Positions 25,591 through 32,694 of a stretch of DNA of 64,000 bases are shown here, one piece after another. Origin of the DNA: Paenibacillus physcomitrellae (GTDB taxonomy: Bacteria; Bacillota; Bacilli; Paenibacillales; Paenibacillaceae); NCBI RefSeq assembly GCF_002240225.1, contig NZ_CP022584.1, positions 682,001 to 746,000 of the forward strand, read 5' to 3'. The notes under the pieces are model-generated. The model was given only the letters and a program-made list of their open reading frames with translations, did no database searches and was not told the origin of the DNA. Each line of letters starts with the position of its first letter. The first letter of the stretch is position 1. Position numbers and translations under genes: made by a program.

Positions 25591-26400
25591 ATGTCGCAGA
25601 CTGAGATTACGGAGAATATGGGAAATACAAGGGATACAGAGAATACGGAAAATAAGAAAAACACCCATCAGGAATGGCTGGATCAGCTGAGGAGAGAATC
25701 GCTGGCCAAGCAGGAAAAGTTCATGAACGGCATTGCCGGCAAGCTGGGCAGGCCTCGTGTGACCGAGAAGCCGGAGCATCCTTTTCGCGGTGCGCCGGAC
25801 TTCTGGAACTCGTTTGAATGGCCGATGGAAGAGCGAATCGAAAGGTTTACCGCAAATTTCCAAAGTGCTGGCGGCCATGTGGCCAGATGCCTTACGATGG
25901 AAGAAGCCAAAACGTTTATTGCCGATAAAGCGAGAGAAACTAGCGCCAAATATATTATCCGTCAGGATCAGCCGGAGCTTGACGCCCTTGGACTGGAAAA
26001 CGAGCTCCCTGAAGCAAAGCTTACGGTATGGAATCATGGGCAGGAACCTGCTGAACATGCACAAGAGGAGGACTGGAAAGCACGGGCTGCGGAAGCGGAT
26101 ATGGGGATTGTGCTCGTTGATTATGCTACCGCTTACACAGGCTCGATGACCGTGCTGTCCTCTAAGGCCAAGGGCAGGTCCGTCAGTCTTCTTCCTACGA
26201 TTTTGATGGCTATTCTTCCTGTGGAGCGGCTTCGCACAAGGCTCGGAGAAACGCTGGTTCATTTTGACCGGGCCGGAAGAGATAATCTGCCTGCTGGGAT
26301 TCATTTTATTTCGGGTCCCAGCCGTTCGGCCGATATTGAAAATGACCTTACCATCGGGGTTCACGGCCCCGGGATCGTTTATGCCATCCTGGTAGGGTAG
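25591..26400 (+). CDS. lutC: LutC-like protein (L-lactate utilisation) with repeat-bearing N-terminus
   Basis: The 269-residue protein is a LUD-domain LutC: HQEWLDQLRRESLAKQEKFMNGIAGKLGRPR at residues about 28-60, then the catalytic-fold blocks IVLVDYATAYTGSMTVLSS and GRSVSLLPTILMAILPVERL, and the end SRSADIENDLTIGVHGPG. Typical LutC has about 240 residues. The extra N-terminal part is a six-fold tripeptide array (residues 8-25: ENM, GNT, RDT, ENT, ENK, KNT) encoded by 9-nt units at 25612-25665. AAAGGAGGG lies 8 bases upstream of the ATG. The core looks functional. Confidence 0.94.
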   Translation: MSQTEITENMGNTRDTENTENKKNTHQEWLDQLRRESLAKQEKFMNGIAGKLGRPRVTEKPEHPFRGAPDFWNSFEWPMEERIERFTANFQSAGGHVARCLTMEEAKTFIADKARETSAKYIIRQDQPELDALGLENELPEAKLTVWNHGQEPAEHAQEEDWKARAAEADMGIVLVDYATAYTGSMTVLSSKAKGRSVSLLPTILMAILPVERLRTRLGETLVHFDRAGRDNLPAGIHFISGPSRSADIENDLTIGVHGPGIVYAILVG

Positions 26401-26450
26401 GGAAAATGGATGACTAAAACAAAAACAGTACGAATCCAGGAGGGAGTCCC

Positions 26451-26900
26451 TTGTTAATCGGTATATCCAAACTGATTTCGCCTGACCTGATTAAAATACT
26501 CATGGAAATGGGCCATGGCGACGAAATCGTCCTCGCCGACGCTAATTTCCCTGCAGCAAGCGTGGCGCAAAGGCTGGTCCGGGCTGACGGCCATTCGATT
26601 CCGGAGCTGCTTAAGGCCATTCTTCGCCTTTTCCCTCTTGATTCTTACTCTTCAAAACAAGCGGCGCTAATGGAAGTCGTCCCCGGCGATCCGGTGGAGA
26701 CACCGATTTGGACCGTGTACGAAGATATTATTCATAGGCATTATGGTCAAAACCAGCCGTTCGTCGGTTTCGAAGTAGTGGAGCGATTTGCGTTTTATGA
26801 ACGGGCTAAAAAGGCCTATGCCATCGTAGCCACGGGGGAATCCGCCCAGTATGCGAATATCATTTTGCGAAAAGGAGTGATTACGGCTCATGCGGATTGA
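26451..26900 (+). CDS. fucU: RbsD/FucU-family sugar mutarotase (L-fucose mutarotase)
   Basis: The 149-residue protein has the FucU hallmarks MGHGDEIVLADANFPA near residues 20-35 and FYERAKKAYAIVATGESAQYANIILRKGV at the C-terminus. It interconverts alpha and beta anomers of L-fucose (or a related 6-deoxy or pentose sugar) to feed the dehydrogenase. A TTG start is used, with AGGAGGGAG upstream. Its end overlaps the lactonase start by 11 bases. The closest visible resemblance is to FucU rather than to RbsD or RhaM, which is the main reason for proposing L-fucose as substrate. Confidence 0.93.
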   Translation: MLIGISKLISPDLIKILMEMGHGDEIVLADANFPAASVAQRLVRADGHSIPELLKAILRLFPLDSYSSKQAALMEVVPGDPVETPIWTVYEDIIHRHYGQNQPFVGFEVVERFAFYERAKKAYAIVATGESAQYANIILRKGVITAHAD

Positions 26901-27738
26901 TGCGCATCAGCATTATTGGAAGCTGGCCCGAGGGGATTATGATTGGATCACGCCCGATATGCCCGTATTGAACCGTGATTATCTTCCCTCCGATCTGGCG
27001 CCTCATCTCAAGCAGCACAGGATGGACGGCTCAATTGTCGTTCAAGCTGCCCAAGCGATGGAAGAAACGGATTATTTGCTGTCGTTAGCCGGTGAAGAGG
27101 AATCTATTCTTGGGGTAGTAGGCTGGCTTGATTTACAAGATTCGTCCTACAAGGAAAACCTTGAACGGTTTCGGCGTCATCCCAAATTTGTGGGTATCCG
27201 CGTCATGATTCAGGAGATGCCCGATGCCGCGGTGATTCTCCATGAGCCCTTTATCGAGGCTTTTACTTATTTGAGTGAACAGGAGACGCCCGTTGACCTG
27301 CTGGTCACCTCGGGCCAACTGGACTCTCTCGTTCAGCTGATGGATCTAGTGCCGGATTTGCATGGCGTAGTTGATCATCTAGCCAAACCGGACATTGCCA
27401 ATCAAAGGCTGGAACCGTGGAAAAGTCAAATGAAGCAGATCGCCAGGCATCCGAATGTGTACTGCAAGTTATCGGGAATGGTGACCGAAGCCGACCACCT
27501 GCAATGGCAGCCGTCTGATTTCACGTCGTATATTCATTCTATTTTAGAGATATTTGGCCCTGATCGTGTGATGTTCGGAAGCGACTGGCCGGTTTGCCTG
27601 CTCGCGGCGAGTTATTCGCAAGTGTTTGAGCTTTTGAACGATCAGCTGCCACAAACCTTAACCGCCGAGCAGAAAGAGAATATTTTTGGCCATAATGCAA
27701 GCCGGTTCTACAAATTGAAAGCGCTGCCGCATATCTAA
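26890..27738 (+). CDS. Amidohydrolase-family sugar lactonase (candidate L-fuconolactonase)
   Basis: The 282-residue amidohydrolase-2 protein starts MRIDAHQHYW, the HxH metal motif of the COG3618 lactonases. It continues with GVVGWLDLQD, FVGIRVMIQEMPD, VVDHLAKPDI, VYCKLSGMVTEAD and MFGSDWPV, the last carrying the catalytic Asp. Members hydrolyse L-fucono-, L-rhamnono- or related lactones. Overlap with fucU makes translation coupled and ties the two functions together. It opens the lactone made by the sugar dehydrogenase to the acid used by the dehydratase. Confidence 0.93.
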   Translation: MRIDAHQHYWKLARGDYDWITPDMPVLNRDYLPSDLAPHLKQHRMDGSIVVQAAQAMEETDYLLSLAGEEESILGVVGWLDLQDSSYKENLERFRRHPKFVGIRVMIQEMPDAAVILHEPFIEAFTYLSEQETPVDLLVTSGQLDSLVQLMDLVPDLHGVVDHLAKPDIANQRLEPWKSQMKQIARHPNVYCKLSGMVTEADHLQWQPSDFTSYIHSILEIFGPDRVMFGSDWPVCLLAASYSQVFELLNDQLPQTLTAEQKENIFGHNASRFYKLKALPHI

Positions 27739-27762
27739 TATTAAGGATGGAAAGGAGGAGGA

Positions 27763-28449
27763 ATGGACCGGATGGGAAGCAGGATCAGCCGGATGAACGT
27801 TACGGAAGAAATCTACAGAATCGTCAAAGAAGATATTTTAACGCATAAGCTGCCTGCCGGTGAGAAAGTCAACATCGATCAACTCGCGCGAACGCTGGAA
27901 GTCAGCAATATCCCCATTCGCGAAGCGTTATCCCGGCTGCAGTCTGAAGGTTATTTGCATATGGTCCCCTTCAAAGGGATGTTTGTTAATCTAATGAGCC
28001 TCCAGCAATTAGACGAAATATTTGAAATCCGATTACAGCTGGAGCCCTTTGCCGCCGGAAAAGCAGCATTAATTATTCCTGATGGAAAGCTCGCCCAATT
28101 GAGCTCGGCCTTGGATTCGATTCGCGCCAATGAAACTGCCCGTACAAATGACGGTCTGCAGATGATCACGGAAATGAACGATTCCATTCATGGCACGATA
28201 CTTAAGTACTGCGATAATCACAGCCTGCGAACGTTGGTGAACGGTTATCTTGAGCAGACTCAAAGATACCTCACGTTTATAGAATTAACTCTGGATGTAG
28301 ACGACCGGGAAGTGGAATGGGCCGAACATCATGCTATTTTGCAGCAGCTAATCCAGCGGAACGTCAACGGGGCTTCAGCCGCAATGTTCGATCATATCAG
28401 CAAGGCCAGACGCAGGGCAAACGTCCATTTCAGGAATACAGGAGGCTAA
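27763..28449 (+). CDS. GntR-family (FadR subfamily, FCD domain) regulator
   Basis: The 228-residue protein has an N-terminal winged helix (VTEEIYRIVKEDILTHKLPAGEKVNIDQLARTLEVSNIPIREALSRLQSEGYLHMVPFKGMFV) and an all-helical FCD ligand domain (FEIRLQLEPFAAGKAAL, then EMNDSIHGTILKYCDN). FCD regulators sense organic acids, often sugar acids or lactate, through a bound metal. It is the second regulator of this cluster after the IclR protein, placed in the middle of the operon 3 bases before an SDR. AAGGAGGAGG precedes ATG 27763; ATG 27772 is also possible. Confidence 0.93.
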   Translation: MDRMGSRISRMNVTEEIYRIVKEDILTHKLPAGEKVNIDQLARTLEVSNIPIREALSRLQSEGYLHMVPFKGMFVNLMSLQQLDEIFEIRLQLEPFAAGKAALIIPDGKLAQLSSALDSIRANETARTNDGLQMITEMNDSIHGTILKYCDNHSLRTLVNGYLEQTQRYLTFIELTLDVDDREVEWAEHHAILQQLIQRNVNGASAAMFDHISKARRRANVHFRNTGG

Positions 28450-28452
28450 AAC

Positions 28453-29223
28453 ATGCAGCTGCAGGGGAAAGTGGCGATCCTTACAGGGGCCGGCTCCGGA
28501 ATCGGAGAAACGGCGGCCAAGTTATTCGCCGATCAAGGCGCCCATGTTGTCATAGTTGATTGGAATGAAACCCAGGCTGTCCGCGTCGCTGACGAGATCA
28601 ATCGAAAGCAGCCGCCAAACGGCCGGGCCTTAGCGGTGAAGACGGATGTTTCTTCGGAGCAGCAGGTGAAACGGCTCGTCCAGCAAACCATTACCGCCTT
28701 CGGTTCTATTGATATTTTGGTTAACAATGCGGCCGTCGTCCTTCCCAAGGAGCTTGAGGACATTTCCGAAGACGAATGGAACCGGACTGTAGACGTTAAT
28801 TTGAAGAGCGTTTTTCTGATGATTAAACATTGCATACCTGAGCTTAGAAAACATAGAGGAACCATCGTGAACTTGGCGTCGCTCAACGGATTGATGGGAC
28901 AACGCCAAAATCCCGTTTATTCGGCAACAAAAGGCGCGGTCATAGCGATGACTAAAGCGCTCGCGCTAGACTACGCACAGGATGGTGTACGCGTAAACTG
29001 CCTTTGTCCAGCCGGTGTGTCGACGCCGTTGTTGGAAGAATGGATCAGCCGGCAGCCGGACCCGGCTGAAACGGTTCAGGCGCTGAAAGACATGCACCCG
29101 CTGGGCAGAAGCGCAACCCCAGAAGAGGTTGCCAAAGCCGTGTTGTACCTGGCAAGTGATGCGTCAGCTTTTATTACGGGGGTTGCCCTTCCCGTTGATG
29201 GGGGCGCATCTTTAGGATACTAA
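28453..29223 (+). CDS. SDR-family dehydrogenase 3
   Basis: The 256-residue classical SDR has TGAGSGIG, NNAA and catalytic Tyr156-Lys160 (YSATK). An Asp after beta-2 (VVIVDWNE) implies NAD preference. It starts 3 bases after the GntR gene stop with GGAGGC upstream. It resembles 2-keto-3-deoxy-L-fuconate dehydrogenase-type and other sugar-acid SDRs. As the third SDR of the cluster it exceeds what one pathway needs, so it may serve a second substrate or be the actual 4-dehydrogenase. Confidence 0.88.
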   Translation: MQLQGKVAILTGAGSGIGETAAKLFADQGAHVVIVDWNETQAVRVADEINRKQPPNGRALAVKTDVSSEQQVKRLVQQTITAFGSIDILVNNAAVVLPKELEDISEDEWNRTVDVNLKSVFLMIKHCIPELRKHRGTIVNLASLNGLMGQRQNPVYSATKGAVIAMTKALALDYAQDGVRVNCLCPAGVSTPLLEEWISRQPDPAETVQALKDMHPLGRSATPEEVAKAVLYLASDASAFITGVALPVDGGASLGY

Positions 29224-29275
29224 ATTTAGGCTGTTAAATTTTAGGCTATTAAACGAGATTCACGGAGACTCACGG
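29224..29275 (+). repeat. Two pairs of short tandem repeats after SDR 3
   Basis: ATTTAGGCTGTTAAA / TTTTAGGCTATTAAA (29224-29253) and GATTCACGGA / GACTCACGGA (29256-29275) follow the stop codon directly. Confidence 0.65.
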
Positions 29276-29362
29276 AGAGCCGGGAAATCATGCAATCCAA
29301 TATTATTCTCCAATCAAAATCATACACGATATATGATAATAATCATTTGGAGGTTAGAACGG

Positions 29363-30460
29363 ATGAAAATTATTAATGTTGAAAGCTTTATTTTACATGT
29401 ACCTTTGAATCCGCCGATTACAGATGCCATCAATTCACCGACCCACTGGGGGCTGCCGGGGGTTCGGATTTTTACGGATGAAGGCATCGTCGGCTACGGC
29501 TATACAGGCACATGTGCTTATGGAGACAAGCTCATTACGGATACAATCGATGACTATTACGCGCCGGTTCTGATGGGCAAAGATCCTTTTCAAGTCAAGG
29601 AAATCTGGGACGAACTGCGTTTTGGCCAGATGCATTGGATCGGTCGCGCAGGGGTTACCCATATGGCCCTTGCCGCCGTCGATATTGCCTTGTGGGATAT
29701 CATGTCCAAAGCGGCCAACAAACCGCTGTGGCAGTATCTCGGCGGCCATAAATCCAAAGGAATCAAAGCTTATAACACAAACGGCGGCTGGCTGAACTGG
29801 ACAAAAGAAAGATTGCTGCAGGATATTAGTTCCTATGTGGAAGAAGGGTTTACAGGCGTCAAAATGAAGGTCGGAAAACCGAACACCCTGGAGGATTACG
29901 ACCGGGTTAAAGCCGTCCGCGAGCTGATCGGCAATGAGATTATCCTTATGATTGACGTGAATCAGCAATGGAATATCAATACGGCCATGACCTGGGGGAA
30001 GAAGCTGGAGGAGTTCGACCTGTTCTGGCTGGAGGAGCCGCTTAACCCCGACGATATCCTGGGACATAAAAAGTTAGCCGACGAATTAAACGTTCCGATT
30101 GCGCTTGGCGAACATGTCTATCATAAATATGCCTTCCGGGATTACATCCATAACGGAGCGGTAGAATACGTGCAGGTCGACTGCACGCGTGTCGGTGGCA
30201 TTACGGAATGGCTTCAAGTAGCCGGTCTTGCGGCCGCTTACGATCTGCCCGTTGTTCCCCACGTGGGAGATATGGGCCAAATCCACCAGCATCTCGTCGG
30301 AGCTACGCAAAATGCCATTATGCTGGAATACATTCCCTGGATCCGGGATATTTTTGTTGAACCTGCAACGGTCAAAAACGGCTATTATGTCCTGCCGGAA
30401 ATGCCGGGCGCATCGACCGAGATAATTCCGCAGTATTTTGAGAAATACCGGGTGAAATAA
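29363..30460 (+). CDS. Enolase-superfamily sugar-acid dehydratase (mandelate racemase subgroup)
   Basis: The 365-residue product has the capping domain and barrel of mandelate-racemase-type enzymes: Lys167-x-Lys169 (GVKMKVG), metal ligand Asp198 with Asn200 (IDVNQQW), Glu in WLEEP (224-225), Glu in GEHV, and a C-terminal PHVGDMGQIHQH segment likely to supply the His base. This set fits an aldonate dehydratase. The substrate is uncertain; L-fuconate, L-rhamnonate, D-arabinonate or galactonate are options. TTTGGAGG at 29347-29354 supports ATG 29363. A 139-base gap with an ATGAT/ATCAT dyad (29333-29346) suggests its own promoter. Confidence 0.9.
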   Translation: MKIINVESFILHVPLNPPITDAINSPTHWGLPGVRIFTDEGIVGYGYTGTCAYGDKLITDTIDDYYAPVLMGKDPFQVKEIWDELRFGQMHWIGRAGVTHMALAAVDIALWDIMSKAANKPLWQYLGGHKSKGIKAYNTNGGWLNWTKERLLQDISSYVEEGFTGVKMKVGKPNTLEDYDRVKAVRELIGNEIILMIDVNQQWNINTAMTWGKKLEEFDLFWLEEPLNPDDILGHKKLADELNVPIALGEHVYHKYAFRDYIHNGAVEYVQVDCTRVGGITEWLQVAGLAAAYDLPVVPHVGDMGQIHQHLVGATQNAIMLEYIPWIRDIFVEPATVKNGYYVLPEMPGASTEIIPQYFEKYRVK

Positions 30461-30552
30461 GACCGCTTAAAAAATACAGTGCCTTCATGCTGCGGGATAT
30501 GTTACCTTATACTGAGAAAGAAAATTCAGCAAGCGACTTTGGAGGTGGATTT

Positions 30553-31569
30553 ATGAAAGCGCTTTTTATTGGAGGAACCGGAACGATCAGCTCGGCTATT
30601 ACCCAGCAGCTTATCAACCAAGGATGTGAGTTGTATCTCTTAAACCGCGGTTCCAGGAATGATGAACTGCCTGCCGGTGTGAAGACTCTTATTGCCGATA
30701 TTCAAGATGAAGACAAGGTGGCCAAGCTGATTCAGGATTTGGAGTTTGATGTGGTGGCAGATTTTATCGCTTTTGTTCCAGAGCAGTTGGAACGGGACTA
30801 CCGGTTGTTTAATGGAAAAACAAAGCAATTCATCTTCATCAGCTCGGCATCCGCTTACCAGACTCCGCTGTCCGATTACCGGATCACCGAGGGCACGCCT
30901 TTGTCCAACCCGCTGTGGGAGTATTCCAGAAACAAGATTGCCTGTGAAGAATATTTGATGAAGCAATATCGCGAACAGGGTTTTCCCATTACGATTGTTA
31001 GGCCAAGCCATACTTATGATGAGCGTTCCATTCCGCTGGGCGTCCATGGCAGCAAAGGAACGTGGCAGGTTGCCAAACGGATGCTGGAGAACAAGCCGGT
31101 TATCATTCATGGAGACGGGACTTCCTTATGGACCATGACGCATAACCGGGATTTTGCAAAAGGGTTTATCGGTCTCATGGGCAATATTCACGCCATCGGC
31201 GAATCGGTGCACATTACCTCGGATGAATCCGTGACCTGGAATCAAATTTATGAAATCATCGCAAGCAACCTGGGCGTCAAGCTGCAAGCCGTACATGTGT
31301 CATCCGAGTTTCTGGCGGCCTGCAGCACCGAGGATTACCGGGGCGGTTTGCTGGGCGATAAGGCCAATACCGTGGTGTTTGATAACTCCAAGATCAAAAG
31401 GCTGGTTCCGGAATTTACAGCCACAATCCGCCTTGATCAGGGAATTAAAGAAACGGTGGACCATATCCTGACCCATCCCGAATACCAAACAGAGGATCCG
31501 GAATTTGATGCGTGGTGTGATAAAGTCATTCAAGCTTTGGAGGCTGCTGCAGACGCAATCAAAGGCTGA
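30553..31569 (+). CDS. Extended SDR, NAD-dependent epimerase/dehydratase family
   Basis: The 338-residue protein starts MKALFIGGTGTISSAI, an atypical GGTGTI nucleotide loop. It has the SDR catalytic region FISSASAYQTPLSDY and the active-site pair YSRNK (Tyr-x3-Lys), then TIVRPSHTYD. It resembles the SDR_a group and uncharacterised Paenibacillus sugar-nucleotide-epimerase-like proteins. GGAGGTGG lies 5 bases upstream of the ATG. It closes the sugar-acid cluster and is followed by a terminator. The substrate is not known. Confidence 0.85.
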   Translation: MKALFIGGTGTISSAITQQLINQGCELYLLNRGSRNDELPAGVKTLIADIQDEDKVAKLIQDLEFDVVADFIAFVPEQLERDYRLFNGKTKQFIFISSASAYQTPLSDYRITEGTPLSNPLWEYSRNKIACEEYLMKQYREQGFPITIVRPSHTYDERSIPLGVHGSKGTWQVAKRMLENKPVIIHGDGTSLWTMTHNRDFAKGFIGLMGNIHAIGESVHITSDESVTWNQIYEIIASNLGVKLQAVHVSSEFLAACSTEDYRGGLLGDKANTVVFDNSKIKRLVPEFTATIRLDQGIKETVDHILTHPEYQTEDPEFDAWCDKVIQALEAAADAIKG

Positions 31570-31584
31570 AGAGAAAGAGGGGCA

Positions 31585-31612
31585 AGGGGACAGGCGTGCC
31601 TGTCCCTTTTTT
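31585..31612 (+). terminator. Intrinsic terminator closing the sugar-acid cluster
   Basis: GGGGACAGGC and GCCTGTCCC pair around GT, then six T residues follow. Confidence 0.85.
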
Positions 31613-31677
31613 GTTGCTCGAGTTCTTCAAGTCCTTCAGGCTTTTTGCCGCACTTTTGACCAAGGGAGGTTATGGGC

Positions 31678-32694
31678 ATGCACATCTTGATTGTCGATGA
31701 TGAAAGGATTATACGAAATGGGCTGAAAAATATGCTGCTCTCCTATCACACCCCCTTTGCCAGCATCCGGCTGGCCGAGAACGGAGAGCAGGCAATGGAG
31801 CTGATCCGGCAGGACCCGCCAAATCTGGTCATTACGGATATCCGAATGCCGAAGATGGATGGTCTTGAACTTTGTAAGCGCATTCACAAATCTTATAATT
31901 TTATTACGGTCGTTGTCCTCTCCGGATTTGCCGAATTCGAATATGCGAAACAATGCATGACCTACGGGGTGAAGGAGTATTTGCTTAAGCCTGTTGTTAA
32001 AGCGGATATCCATGAATTGCTCGATAAGCTGCTGGAGGCAAACAAGAAGGGCGTGCTCACCCCCACGCAGTCGGAGAAATACCTGGACGAGATGACCGAG
32101 CATATTTGGCAGCTGCGGCTTCAGGAGCTGGACGGGGTGCTTGAGCAGTGGCTTTGCTATTGCCGCGGATGCACGGATCATCCCAGTCAATTAAAAGAGC
32201 TGCTGGAGGACTCCTTCCAGGCGGTGTTAGATCGCTTGAAAGCCAAAGGCCACGGTTATACCGAACCCGCTCCTTATATACAAGAGAGTCCCTTGAATGA
32301 TGTTGACGGAAGATTCCGCGAGAAAATTCGCGAGCTAACCGATGAGCTGGCCATGCGGCGGGGCGGATTTAAAGATCTGATGGCCGAAGCCAAGTCCTAC
32401 ATTGAGCAAAATATTGCCAAAGAGATCACGCTCGAGGAGGTCGCCAATCTTGTAGGACTGACCCCCAATTATTTCAGTCTCTATTTCAAAAAAACGACAG
32501 GCACCACGTTTATCAACTATCGGATGAAGAAACGGATCGAGCTGGCCGAACAGCTGCTGGCGCTGCCCCATTACCGGATTGTAGACGTGGCGCATGAGAT
32601 CGGCTATGAGGATTATTCACATTTCGCCAAGACCTTCCGGAAAATAAAGGGACTTACGCCCACTGAATTCCGCAGCAGGCTGGGGATCAAATAG
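31678..32694 (+). CDS. YesN-type response regulator with AraC DNA-binding domain
   Basis: The 338-residue protein has a receiver domain (1-120; phospho-acceptor Asp54 in VITDIRMPKMDG), a linker, and an AraC double helix-turn-helix (about 245-338: ITLEEVANLVGLTPNYFSLYFKKTTG and DVAHEIGYEDYSHFAKTFRKIKGLTPTEFR). AGGGAGG (31663-31669) is 8 bases from ATG 31678 but only 2 from the in-frame ATG 31672, so 31678 is chosen. Its stop abuts the kinase start. It would activate the ABC importer and GH88 genes downstream. Confidence 0.94.
   Translation: MHILIVDDERIIRNGLKNMLLSYHTPFASIRLAENGEQAMELIRQDPPNLVITDIRMPKMDGLELCKRIHKSYNFITVVVLSGFAEFEYAKQCMTYGVKEYLLKPVVKADIHELLDKLLEANKKGVLTPTQSEKYLDEMTEHIWQLRLQELDGVLEQWLCYCRGCTDHPSQLKELLEDSFQAVLDRLKAKGHGYTEPAPYIQESPLNDVDGRFREKIRELTDELAMRRGGFKDLMAEAKSYIEQNIAKEITLEEVANLVGLTPNYFSLYFKKTTGTTFINYRMKKRIELAEQLLALPHYRIVDVAHEIGYEDYSHFAKTFRKIKGLTPTEFRSRLGIK

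Noticed and set aside
25537..26364. 275-codon minus-strand frame opposite lutC
   Set aside because: Shadow of lutC; no recognisable domains and no start signal.
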